Of a stretch of DNA of 64,000 nt, positions 17,980 to 25,427 are shown piece after piece. This DNA comes from Planctomycetota bacterium. GTDB taxonomy: Bacteria; Planctomycetota; Planctomycetia; Pirellulales; UBA7805. Location: contig QQVP01000024.1 of the NCBI GenBank assembly GCA_003389215.1, positions 62,001 to 126,000 of the forward strand. Reading direction: 5' to 3'. The notes under the pieces are model-generated. The model was not told where the DNA came from and searched no databases. It worked only from the letters and a program-made list of their open reading frames with translations. Both the position numbers and the translations under genes were made by a program. Numbering within the stretch: the first letter of the stretch is position 1; every line of letters begins with the position of its first letter.

Positions 17980-18001
17980 CATTCCACCGTTGACCTTGAG
18001 G

Positions 18002-19201
18002 ATGCGAACCTTGAAGAGCACGCTGCCCGAGCTGAATCCGCCGTTGCGCACGCTGATGGGCCCTGGCCCGAGCGCCATACATCCGCGAGTGCTTGAAGCG
18101 TTGGCCAAGCCGACCGTCGGCCACCTCGACCCCAGCTATCTGGAGTTGATGGATCGAACCCAAGATCTCTTGCGGCAGCTCTTTCGCACCGACAACGCGA
18201 TGACGATGGCGATCAGCGCGACCGGGTCGGCGGGCATGGAAACGTGTGTCGTCAACCTAATCGAACCGGGCGATCCCATGGTCGTCTGCGTCAACGGGGT
18301 CTTTGGAGGCCGCATGGCCGACGTGGCCGAACGTGCCGGGGCCGAGGTCACCCGCATCGAGAAACCCTGGGGGGAGGTGTTCGAGCCCGGCGACTTGGAG
18401 TCGGTGTTGGCAACCGCGAAACCGAAGGTCGTCGGTATCGTCATGGCCGAAACCTCGACCGGGGCCGCCCAGGCGATCGAGCCGATTTCGCAGCTCGTCC
18501 ACGATGCGGGAGCCCTGCTAGTCGTTGATGCCGTAACCTCGCTCGGTGGCATGCCGGTCGAGGTCGACGCCTGGAACATCGACGCGATCTACTCAGGGAC
18601 GCAGAAGTGCCTCAGTTGTCCGCCGGGGCTTTCGCCCGTTTCCCTGAGCCAGCGAGCGATGGAGGTCGTTCTCAATCGCAAGACCAAGGTGCAGAGCTGG
18701 TATCTCGACACCACGATGTTGGCCAACTACTGGGGGTCGGACCGCGTCTACCACCATACGGCACCGATCAACATGACGTACGCCCTCTACGAATCGCTCC
18801 GGCTGATCTTCGAAGAAGGCTTGGAGTCGTGCTTCGAGCGCCATCGCCTCAACCACCTGGCGTTGCGAGACGGGCTAGCCGCGATCGGCATCGAGTTTGC
18901 CGTTCGCGAAGAGGCGCACCGCCTCCCGATGCTCAACGCGGTGAAGATTCCCACTGGCGTCGAAGACGCGCCGCTACGACGGGCACTGCTCGATCGCTTC
19001 GGGATCGAAATTGGCAGCGGCCTGGGACCGTTCGCCGGCCAAGTCTGGCGAATTGGATTGATGGGCCACGCATCAAGATCGTCAAATGTGTTGTTGCTGC
19101 TGAGCGCACTCGAACAGTTGCTGATCGAGGCTGGATTGGCAATTGAAGCGGGATCGAGCGTTGCCGCAGCTAACGCAGTCTACGTGGCGCACGGCAAGTA
19201 G
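18002..19201 (+). CDS. Class V aminotransferase, serine-pyruvate/alanine-glyoxylate type
   Basis: The 399-residue PLP enzyme matches the alanine-glyoxylate / serine-glyoxylate aminotransferase branch: [17 protein letters not shown] at the N-terminus, [29 protein letters not shown] with the PLP-binding Asp, and the Schiff-base lysine in [16 protein letters not shown]. It probably moves an amino group between alanine or serine and glyoxylate in C2 or serine-cycle metabolism; the presence of mch at 49 kb makes a C1-related role conceivable but unproven. The ATG at 18002 is used; a TTG at 17990 would add four residues. Confidence 0.9.
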   Translation: MRTLKSTLPELNPPLRTLMGPGPSAIHPRVLEALAKPTVGHLDPSYLELMDRTQDLLRQLFRTDNAMTMAISATGSAGMETCVVNLIEPGDPMVVCVNGVFGGRMADVAERAGAEVTRIEKPWGEVFEPGDLESVLATAKPKVVGIVMAETSTGAAQAIEPISQLVHDAGALLVVDAVTSLGGMPVEVDAWNIDAIYSGTQKCLSCPPGLSPVSLSQRAMEVVLNRKTKVQSWYLDTTMLANYWGSDRVYHHTAPINMTYALYESLRLIFEEGLESCFERHRLNHLALRDGLAAIGIEFAVREEAHRLPMLNAVKIPTGVEDAPLRRALLDRFGIEIGSGLGPFAGQVWRIGLMGHASRSSNVLLLLSALEQLLIEAGLAIEAGSSVAAANAVYVAHGK

Positions 19202-19282
19202 AGCCACAACGCACTCTACCCAGTCATCCCAAGCTATTGAGTCGTACTGCGGCGCGTTGTCGCGAGAATTTGCCCTGGCTGC

Positions 19283-19311
19283 TTGTCAAGGGGTTGGGCG
19301 CCGCTTATCAT
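19283..19311 (+). promoter_or_regulatory. Sigma-70-type promoter of csrA
   Basis: TTGTCA (19283-19288) and TATCAT (19306-19311) are separated by exactly 17 nt, a good match to the vegetative consensus. Transcription would start near 19318 and give a leader of about 110 nt before csrA. Confidence 0.6.
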
Positions 19312-19332
19312 GCCATCTAGTTCGTACTGCGG

Positions 19333-19416
19333 GGATTGTCGAGTCACGAACTCGGCTTGCTCGCTAGCACCGCGTCTGGAAGGTAATTGCGGACGGACAT
19401 TCGCACGCCAGGAAGG
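19333..19416 (+). promoter_or_regulatory. csrA leader with five GGA motifs (possible autoregulatory sites)
   Basis: GGA trinucleotides, the core of CsrA-binding sites, lie at 19333, 19378, 19391, 19395 and 19411. The last sits in CAGGAAGG, the likely Shine-Dalgarno of csrA, 11 nt before the start. In enterobacteria CsrA represses its own translation through such sites. Autoregulation here is inferred from this arrangement. Confidence 0.35.
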
Positions 19417-19427
19417 TTGCCGGCACG

Positions 19428-19637
19428 ATGTTGGTTCTCTCACGGAAAGTGGGTCAGCGAATCCTCATCGGCGACGAGATCGCCGTGACCGTGGTGCGCG
19501 TGGGGCAAGGCGGTGTTCGGATCGGCATCGAAGCGCCCGACGGCATCGAGGTCGTGCGCGAGGAGCTGAAGCTGGACAGGGACCAGCCACGCGGGGCGAC
19601 GCTCGAGGCTCCCAGTCGAATCGGAGCTCCCCGCTAG
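19428..19637 (+). CDS. csrA: Carbon storage regulator (RNA-binding translational regulator)
   Basis: The 69-residue protein has the complete CsrA/RsmA signature: MLVLSRKVGQRILIGDEIAV, then GVRIGIEAPDGIEVVREEL. The dimer binds GGA motifs in mRNA leaders and changes translation or stability. AGGAAGG lies just upstream. The tail after about residue 50 is variable in the family. In other bacteria CsrA controls motility, carbon flux and biofilm; here the targets are unknown. It is convergent with ftsQ, only 31 bp apart. Confidence 0.95.
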   Translation: MLVLSRKVGQRILIGDEIAVTVVRVGQGGVRIGIEAPDGIEVVREELKLDRDQPRGATLEAPSRIGAPR

Positions 19638-19652
19638 GGACGAAGGCGTCCT

Positions 19653-19688
19653 ACTGCACTGGGTCCTTTCACTGCACTGGGTCCTTTT
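19653..19688. repeat. 18-bp tandem duplication at the ftsQ 3' end
   Basis: ACTGCACTGGGTCCTTTC at 19653-19670 is repeated directly at 19671-19688 (last base differing). On the minus strand each copy carries codons for DPVQ and a stop, so ftsQ ends within the distal copy and a second copy follows it. This looks like a small replication slip between convergent genes. Confidence 0.7.
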
Positions 19689-20559
19689 CCAGTTCGGCCG
19701 TGCGCTCTTCGGGGGTCTCGCTGGCGGTCGAATCCTTCGCATCCAGCGAGCCGTACTGCTCGAAGTAGGTACGGAGCTTCTCGAACTTCTCGGCGGCAAG
19801 CGGCTCATCGGGCGTGTCGACCAGTGCCTGGGGTCCCCAGGGAATCCGACGTCCACGAATCGTGGCCAGTTCGAAGGAATAGACGTTCGACTGTCCTGCC
19901 ACAGGTGTCCGAGACGGCAGGATGTCGCGGAGCCCCATTTCATGCCAGGCGTCGCCAAAGGCCTCGGCAATGCGGACCGCGCCCAGAATGCGGGGATCGT
20001 TCCAATTGCCGCCGGCCCGTGGTGTTGCCCGTGGCATGAGCCCGCGAATCCGTGGCATCTTACGCAACTCGACCTGCGAGAAGTTCTCCTCAGGCAACCG
20101 CACGCCGTCGATGTCGAGCGGCAACAGTCTCGCGCCCAGGGCAATCGTGGCGACCGGCTGGCGATAGCGAACCTGGACCTCGACGCGGGCGGGATAGAAC
20201 TTCTCCACGCGAATGACTTCGGCGACCCAGGGATGTGCCTCGAACGCCAGACCGATCCGCCGACTCAAGTCGTCGTCGAGAATGGACAGCGGCCGGTCGA
20301 GGCTGGCCTTGCGTACAACTTCGTCACGCACGTCCGCGGCGGTCAACCAGCGCGGCGGTTCGGAAACGACGATCTGATCGGGAACGAGTCGATACTGATC
20401 GGTCTGGTAGATCTGGGGGCCCAGACGTTTCCAAACCCAAACCCCCGCCCCGGCGAGAACGACGATGATCACAACCAGCGTGAATACAGCTCCGCCCTGG
20501 CCGGCCGGGGAGATCAGCCGTCGCAGGAGCAACGCCAGCGTACTTGGTCGCGAGCTCAT
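19669..20559 (-). CDS. ftsQ: FtsQ/DivIB-type cell division protein
   Basis: The 296-residue protein has a short cytoplasmic N-terminus, one membrane helix (about 24-45) and an external POTRA-like part with PWVAEVIRVEKFYPARVEVQVRYRQPVA, the most recognisable FtsQ segment, followed by LLPLDIDGVRLP. FtsQ bridges early and late divisome proteins. Sequence outside that segment is divergent, as in other planctomycetes that lack ftsZ, so its function may differ. It overlaps ddl by an ATGA and is the last gene of the murC-murB-ddl-ftsQ operon. Confidence 0.85.
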   Translation of the reverse strand: MSSRPSTLALLLRRLISPAGQGGAVFTLVVIIVVLAGAGVWVWKRLGPQIYQTDQYRLVPDQIVVSEPPRWLTAADVRDEVVRKASLDRPLSILDDDLSRRIGLAFEAHPWVAEVIRVEKFYPARVEVQVRYRQPVATIALGARLLPLDIDGVRLPEENFSQVELRKMPRIRGLMPRATPRAGGNWNDPRILGAVRIAEAFGDAWHEMGLRDILPSRTPVAGQSNVYSFELATIRGRRIPWGPQALVDTPDEPLAAEKFEKLRTYFEQYGSLDAKDSTASETPEERTAELEKDPVQ

Positions 20560-21521
20560 GCGTGAACCTCCGTCGCCAACGCCGCCCGCGCCAATGCATC
20601 GCAGAGCATGCTCATATCAATTCCGGCGTGCCGAGCCGCGAGAGGTGCCAGACTTCGCGCCGTCATCCCGGGAACGGCATTGACCTCGAGTAACCACAAC
20701 TCGCCCGTCGCCTCATCAGCGATCAGGTCAACCCGCACCAGGCCGCGTGTCCCCAGGGCGCGAGCCGCCTCCACGGCGAGCGTCTGAGCCGCGACACTCA
20801 CGGGATCGGACTCGTCCAAGGCTCGAATCGAGCCGGGCTGAGGCGTGCACTTGTTTTCGTAATCGAACAGGGCGCGTTCCGGTTCGATCTGAAGGACCGG
20901 TAACGGCTGTTCGTCGAGGAGCGTCACGGTCAATTCTCGCCCCGGCACATAGCGCTCCGCGAGCAACACCGACTCGAATCGCTTCGCGTTGGCAATTGCA
21001 TCGGGCACATCGTCCGGGGCGGCAACCAACCCGACCCCCAAGCTCGAACCCTGACTATCGGGCTTGATCACGGCGGGAAACCCAAACCTGGCAACTTGCT
21101 GGAGCAGCTGGGGCGTGGGATCGCCGGCCCGCAGGGAAATCGATTCGGGCGTCGCGAGACCACGCCGCGCGAATCGCTCCTTGGCAGCGATCTTGCTCAT
21201 CGCCAGTCGACAGGCCAGCGGCTGGCTACCGGTGTAAGGGACGCCGATCTCCTCGAGCTGCAGCTGAACCCGTCCGTTCTCGCCCGCGCCGCCGTGCAGG
21301 CAGATGAAACCAACGTCGAAATTCCGCCACGCGATGTCTTCCAAGTCGATTTCGGCGGGATCGAACAAGGTGGCGAAATGGCCGAACTGGCACAGCGCCG
21401 CCTGCACCGCGCGGCCACTGGCCAGACTCACGGCACGTTCGGCAGAGACACCGCCGGCAAGCACAGCGACGTCGAAGAATGCGGGAAGCTCGGCGTGCGG
21501 ACCGGTCGAAGTGGCAAACAT
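20556..21521 (-). CDS. ddl: D-alanine--D-alanine ligase
   Basis: Ddl is the ATP-grasp enzyme that joins two D-alanines for MurF. The 321-residue protein has VAVLAGGVSAERAVSLASG at the N-terminus (family GGxSxEReVSLxSG), HGGAGENGRVQLQLEEIGVPYTGS, KPDSQGSSLGVGLV, ERYVPGRELTV and the Mg site VRVDLIADEATGELWLLEVNAVPGMT. The start at 21521 (MFATSTG) is preferred because AGGGAGG lies 6 nt upstream; two more upstream in-frame starts (21527, 21539) would leave no room for it. It is coupled to ftsQ. Confidence 0.95.
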   Translation of the reverse strand: MFATSTGPHAELPAFFDVAVLAGGVSAERAVSLASGRAVQAALCQFGHFATLFDPAEIDLEDIAWRNFDVGFICLHGGAGENGRVQLQLEEIGVPYTGSQPLACRLAMSKIAAKERFARRGLATPESISLRAGDPTPQLLQQVARFGFPAVIKPDSQGSSLGVGLVAAPDDVPDAIANAKRFESVLLAERYVPGRELTVTLLDEQPLPVLQIEPERALFDYENKCTPQPGSIRALDESDPVSVAAQTLAVEAARALGTRGLVRVDLIADEATGELWLLEVNAVPGMTARSLAPLAARHAGIDMSMLCDALARAALATEVHA

Positions 21522-21560
21522 GGTCATCCTCCCTGACAACCGTCTTGGGCCGCCGGCATG

Positions 21561-21602
21561 CTAGCACCTGCCTTGGTGCTAGGGGCGACTCGTCGAGTCG
21601 CC
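21561..21602. promoter_or_regulatory. Two consecutive hairpins between murB and ddl
   Basis: CTAGCAC (21561-21567) pairs with GTGCTAG (21576-21582) around an 8-nt loop, and GGCGACTC (21584-21591) pairs with GAGTCGCC (21595-21602) around GTC. Both stems are perfect. They sit in the only sizeable gap (about 97 bp) inside the murC-B-ddl-ftsQ operon, between the murB stop and the ddl Shine-Dalgarno, and could act as an attenuator, an RNA-processing site or a partial terminator. No U-tract follows on either strand. Confidence 0.45.
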
Positions 21603-21618
21603 GGGCGTGACCCGATGT

Positions 21619-22497
21619 CTACCAGATTTCGATTTCCGTCTCCAGTTCAACCCCGAGACGCTGTTCGATCTGATTGCGAATGTCCTCGATTAGAGCCAGG
21701 GCGTCGGCACTGCTGGCACCCTCTTCGGCAATGATGAAATTCGCGTGCCGGTCGCTCACGACGCAGCCGCCGATCCGAGTGCCCTTGAGACCGGCCTGGT
21801 CGATCAACATTCCCGCGCTCATTCCCCGCGGATTCTTGAAGATGCAGCCGGCACTCTGATGGGCCAGCGGCTGGGCCGCCTTCTTCACGATCCACTGCTT
21901 CTGCATTCGTTTGGTGAGCAACTCCGGATCGTCCTCTTCCAACTCGAAGGTCGCGTCGAGAACGATGAGCTCATGGAGGCTGCTTTCCCGATAGCCGAAC
22001 GACATTTCCTCGCGGGTACGTTGGCTCACTTCGCCGGTGTGGGTCATCACGGTGGCAGCCACAGTCCACTGTCCGACGTCGCCGCCACGTCCGCCGGCGT
22101 TCGAATGCAACGCACCGCCGATGGTCCCCGGAATGCCGACCAGCGTTTCAAAGCCCGCCAATCCGCTTCTCACCACATTGGAAATGACGTGGCCGAGCTT
22201 GGCACCCCCGCCGGCGACGACACGCCGTTTCTCGATCGAAATACTCTCGAAGGCGGGAGCCGAAAGCATGATGACCATGCCCTTCACGCCTTCGTCTCGG
22301 ACGAGAACATTCGACCCCCCACCGAGCAGGCGAACGGGCAATTCCTCTTCGCGGCAGCGACGAATCAATTCGCCGAGCTGCTCGACCGATGTCGGCTCGG
22401 CCAGGAATTCCGCCGGACCTCCCAGGTGCATCCACGTATGCTCACTAAGCGGAACATCCGCGCGCACAACGTCTTCGAATCCAGTCAGCATACTCAT
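21619..22497 (-). CDS. murB: UDP-N-acetylenolpyruvoylglucosamine reductase
   Basis: MurB reduces UDP-GlcNAc-enolpyruvate to UDP-MurNAc using NADPH and FAD. The 292-residue protein shows PLSEHTWMHLGGPAEF, LLGGGSNVLVRDEGV, the FAD-binding GFETLVGIPGTIGGALHSNAGG, SFGYRESS, and the catalytic region SAGCIFKNP with the active-site Ser, plus AEEGASSADALALI near the C-terminus. The start at 22497 (MSMLTGFED) overlaps the murC 3' end by 53 bp; the nearest purine-rich sequence is too distant to settle the start, and 22491 is equally possible. Confidence 0.94.
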   Translation of the reverse strand: MSMLTGFEDVVRADVPLSEHTWMHLGGPAEFLAEPTSVEQLGELIRRCREEELPVRLLGGGSNVLVRDEGVKGMVIMLSAPAFESISIEKRRVVAGGGAKLGHVISNVVRSGLAGFETLVGIPGTIGGALHSNAGGRGGDVGQWTVAATVMTHTGEVSQRTREEMSFGYRESSLHELIVLDATFELEEDDPELLTKRMQKQWIVKKAAQPLAHQSAGCIFKNPRGMSAGMLIDQAGLKGTRIGGCVVSDRHANFIIAEEGASSADALALIEDIRNQIEQRLGVELETEIEIW

Positions 22498-23938
22498 AGT
22501 ATTTTGCAGCAATATCTCCGGCCCCCATCGTAACGACCACATCGCCCCGGCGACAGGTCCGTTCGATGCACGGCAGAATTTGCTTCAGCGTGTGCTCGTC
22601 TAGTGTCGTTACGCCGCGATCGCCGATCGCCGCTGCCAGCTCGCGGGCTATGCCGGGCCGATCGCCCCCGGCGCGCTCGCGTGCCGCGTAGACATCGCAG
22701 ATTGCGACGCGATCGGCAAGGCAAAGGCTCTCGACAAAGTCGGCAAAGAAGTGCCGCGTGCGGCTCTGCTGGTGCGGTTGGAAGATAACCGTGATCCGGC
22801 GGCCCGGGTAGACCTCGCGCAGGGTCTCAATGGCGGCACAAACTTCGCTGGGGTGATGGGCGTAGTCGGTCCACCAGGCGACACCTTGGTGTTCACCGAT
22901 CGGTTCGAGCCGGCGGCGAAGTCCTCGAAACGACTCCAGTCCCGCGATCACATCCTTCCCAGCAGCCCCCATGCAGAGGGCCAAAGCAGCCGCAACGAGC
23001 GCATTGTGGACATTGTGTCGGCCCGGCACGGCCAGTTGCAGTCTCGCTTGCTCCTGTCCGCGATGGACGAGCGAGAAACGGTAACGACCTGCGACCGACT
23101 GCAGCGAGGTCGCCTGCCAGTCCGCCTCGACGTCGGCGGAAAACGTCTCGACCCGTGCCACCGCAGATTCCTCGATCGAACGACTCAGGGCACAGTCCGC
23201 AGACAACAACAGCCGCCCGCCCGACTCGACTTGTCGGGCAAACTGCGCGAACGCCGCGACGAGTTCTTCAAGATTTTCGTAACAATCGACGTGGTCGGCT
23301 TCGATGCCGGTCACGGCGGCCCAGCGTGGCCGAAACCTGAGAAAATGCCGACGATATTCGCACGCTTCCAACACGGCAAGGTCGCCACATCCGTAGCGGC
23401 CGCCTTGATGCCAGCCCGCGCAGTCACTTTCGATCGGTTCGGCACCGCAGACGACCAGCGGGTCGAGCCTGGCTCGCGTTAGAATCTCCGCCAACATTGC
23501 GGTCGACGTCGACTTGCCGTGCGTTCCGGCCACGGCCGCCAGTTCTCGATCGCGCACCAGTTCGGCGAGCTTGTCGACGTAGCTGGTCACTGCGAGCCCG
23601 CGTCGGCGGGCTGCCACGAGCTCCGGATTGCCGGGGTCGATCGCCGCCGAATGAATGACTTCCGTAGCGTCGCCGGGAATGTTGCCGGCCGCGTGTCCGT
23701 GCGCAACAGTCAATCGCGGGAGTCCCAAGACCATCGCCGGCACGTGGCACACATCGGAACCGGACAGTCGCCAGCCCGCTTGCGTCAGGAGTTGCGCCAG
23801 AGAACGCATTCCCTGGCCACCGACTCCGACCAGATGAGCCACCCGAGGCCCGTCGAATTTTCGGTTCGCCGCACCCGAACGCATAACGGCCGCGACGGGC
23901 GAATTGCGAGACGGCGCAGCGGAGGCGGCAGGGGACAT
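22445..23938 (-). CDS. murC: UDP-N-acetylmuramate--L-alanine ligase
   Basis: MurC adds L-alanine to UDP-MurNAc, the first amino acid of the stem peptide. The protein has HLVGVGGQGMRSLAQLL (UDP-binding Rossmann start), the P-loop VAGTHGKSTSTAML, EACEYRRHFLRFRP, TGIEADHVDCY, PGRHNVHNALVAA, and DYAHHPSEVCAAIE. The start at 23938 gives 497 residues; 23884 is an alternative. The frame stays open to 24160 but that would run into the DUF2784 gene and adds no family sequence. It is the first gene of the operon continuing with murB, ddl and ftsQ. Confidence 0.95.
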   Translation of the reverse strand: MSPAASAAPSRNSPVAAVMRSGAANRKFDGPRVAHLVGVGGQGMRSLAQLLTQAGWRLSGSDVCHVPAMVLGLPRLTVAHGHAAGNIPGDATEVIHSAAIDPGNPELVAARRRGLAVTSYVDKLAELVRDRELAAVAGTHGKSTSTAMLAEILTRARLDPLVVCGAEPIESDCAGWHQGGRYGCGDLAVLEACEYRRHFLRFRPRWAAVTGIEADHVDCYENLEELVAAFAQFARQVESGGRLLLSADCALSRSIEESAVARVETFSADVEADWQATSLQSVAGRYRFSLVHRGQEQARLQLAVPGRHNVHNALVAAALALCMGAAGKDVIAGLESFRGLRRRLEPIGEHQGVAWWTDYAHHPSEVCAAIETLREVYPGRRITVIFQPHQQSRTRHFFADFVESLCLADRVAICDVYAARERAGGDRPGIARELAAAIGDRGVTTLDEHTLKQILPCIERTCRRGDVVVTMGAGDIAAKYYEYADWIRRRCARGCSA

Positions 23939-24119
23939 GACAGCGATTTTGGAAAAGGCTCGCGGCTTCGATCTTCTTCCCGCAACGCGCCGAGGACCGA
24001 CCGCCGACACAACGGGCGACACAGACGTGGCAAATCGTACGAGCGGTGAATCCGCCCTGTCAATGCAATTGAGCACGGTCCAAGGAACCGACGAAGCCGG
24101 TTGCGACTCACACCGTGGG

Positions 24120-24527
24120 TTATGCCGGTTTTCGCCGATCGAAAAGGTGTGGCCGCACAAAGAATAGCGACGCTAGCACAAGCAGCCCGAACAGCGTGTA
24201 GCAAAGCGTGAAGACCCAGGCAGGCGCCTGAAAGAAGAGCAGCTCATGAGCCCAGTAGCCGATGAACGAGCCCGGGTACGGCTCGGAACCTCCCCATTGG
24301 CGAAGACGGTTCTCCAAGATTGTCAGCGGGCAAATCACGCCCAGCCATGCCTGGACGACAACCACCGTAATCGCCAGCAGGTGAGCCAGCCGAAGTCGGG
24401 TGTTCCGCACCCAGTTCCAGCCACACAGACCGCCGACAAGAATCAGCAGCAATCCGCAGACGACAAACAACACGAAGGCAACGTGGATAACGACGACCGC
24501 GTCCGCCAGAATCCGGTAGATGAGCAT
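24120..24527 (-). CDS. DUF2784 family membrane protein
   Basis: The 135-residue protein has four hydrophobic helices and the DUF2784 features: an early His (VVVIHVAFVLF), CGWNWVRNTRLRLAHL, CPLTILENRLRQWGG, and SFIGYWAHELLF. The conserved histidines and cysteine inside the membrane suggest a metal or heme site, but no function is established for the family. The start at 24527 (MLIYRIL) is where homology begins. It lies upstream of murC on the same strand, separated by about 180 bp. Confidence 0.82.
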   Translation of the reverse strand: MLIYRILADAVVVIHVAFVLFVVCGLLLILVGGLCGWNWVRNTRLRLAHLLAITVVVVQAWLGVICPLTILENRLRQWGGSEPYPGSFIGYWAHELLFFQAPAWVFTLCYTLFGLLVLASLFFVRPHLFDRRKPA

Positions 24528-24662
24528 GCCCGACCCCGAATTGATGTTCGGCAAGCCAGCCCCCGATTGGCTCACTTCAGCGGAAACTATAGCGGCGTGG
24601 GCAAGATCGCAGAAGCCGAGCCGTCGGCATTCCTGGGCGGCACGGCGAGAGGCGGCGGGAGC

Positions 24663-25268
24663 TTAGTCAATCTCGCTGCTGAGAGAGACCTCCCAGCGTA
24701 CGATGTTGGCTCCGCGGCCTCGCTGCAAGGTGACGGTCGGCTGCGCGATTGCGGCGACGGTGAGTTGGCCGTAGCGGTCGCCGACACCAAGCATGACCGG
24801 CTTGCCGCCGATCATGAACATCGCCAAGGGGCGCGGCTGCTTGCCGAGATTGACGAGCGTGAAGCCGGTTAGCACCAGGTCGCCGGAACCGTCGTCCGAC
24901 TTCGCCCGACTAACGCGGCGGCGGCTCGGCGGCTTGAACAATTCGACGCGACTTGGAAACGGTGGTTCGAAGGCCAACTCTTTGGCCGTGGTTGCCTCGC
25001 CGTCGGCCTCGGCCTGATTCTTGTCGGCCTGATTCTTGTCGGCCTGATTCTTGTCGGCGGCCGCAGCTTGAGCGGCCTTCTTCTTGGCCGGCACCGCAGT
25101 CGTCGGCTTCGGCTGCCGGGCAACCTTCTGGACGCGCGGTTTCTTGGCTGCAGGAGGGGTCACTGGGGGTGTCACTCGAGGCGCGGGACTCGGCGCTTCC
25201 TCGGTGCAGCCGACGAGAACAACGGCCAGCAATGACAACGACAGTGAACGGCGTACGTGGTGAAGCAT
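24663..25268 (-). CDS. PilP/GspC-like lipoprotein of the secretion/pilus operon
   Basis: This 201-residue protein opens with MLHHVRRSLSLSLLAVVLVGC, a lipoprotein signal with lipobox LVGC, so the mature protein starts at that Cys. A Pro/Lys/Ala-rich linker containing three DKNQA repeats follows. The C-terminal part (VLTGFTLVNLGKQPRPLAMF, GKPVMLGVGDRYGQLTVAAIA, PTVTLQRG) resembles the HR/PilP domain that links the inner-membrane complex to the secretin. Its place directly after the secretin gene supports this. The similarity is by pattern and should be treated as probable. The start at 25268 is fixed by the signal; the frame is open further upstream. Confidence 0.7.
   Translation of the reverse strand: MLHHVRRSLSLSLLAVVLVGCTEEAPSPAPRVTPPVTPPAAKKPRVQKVARQPKPTTAVPAKKKAAQAAAADKNQADKNQADKNQAEADGEATTAKELAFEPPFPSRVELFKPPSRRRVSRAKSDDGSGDLVLTGFTLVNLGKQPRPLAMFMIGGKPVMLGVGDRYGQLTVAAIAQPTVTLQRGRGANIVRWEVSLSSEID
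25011..25055 (-). repeat. Three tandem 15-bp repeats encoding DKNQA
   Basis: GGCCTGATTCTTGTC is repeated three times without change (25011-25025, 25026-25040, 25041-25055), giving three DKNQA units in the linker of the lipoprotein. Perfect identity suggests recent slippage expansion and possible length variation between strains. Confidence 0.85.
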
Positions 25269-25427
25269 CTTGCCGCGAGCCTGCGTTATTGCACAAGGAT
25301 TGCCACCGTCGGCAATCGCCAGAAACCTGTGCAAGTGTAGCTCAGCGCAAGGCACAAAGACGCCGGTCGAGAAGTTCACCCCGCCGGAATAGGACGGATG
25401 CAACGGTTGCCGCGATCCGCCCGATCG

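Noticed and set aside
24528-24662. Possible small gene between DUF2784 and the lipoprotein
   Set aside because: No start with ribosome site and no conserved protein pattern.
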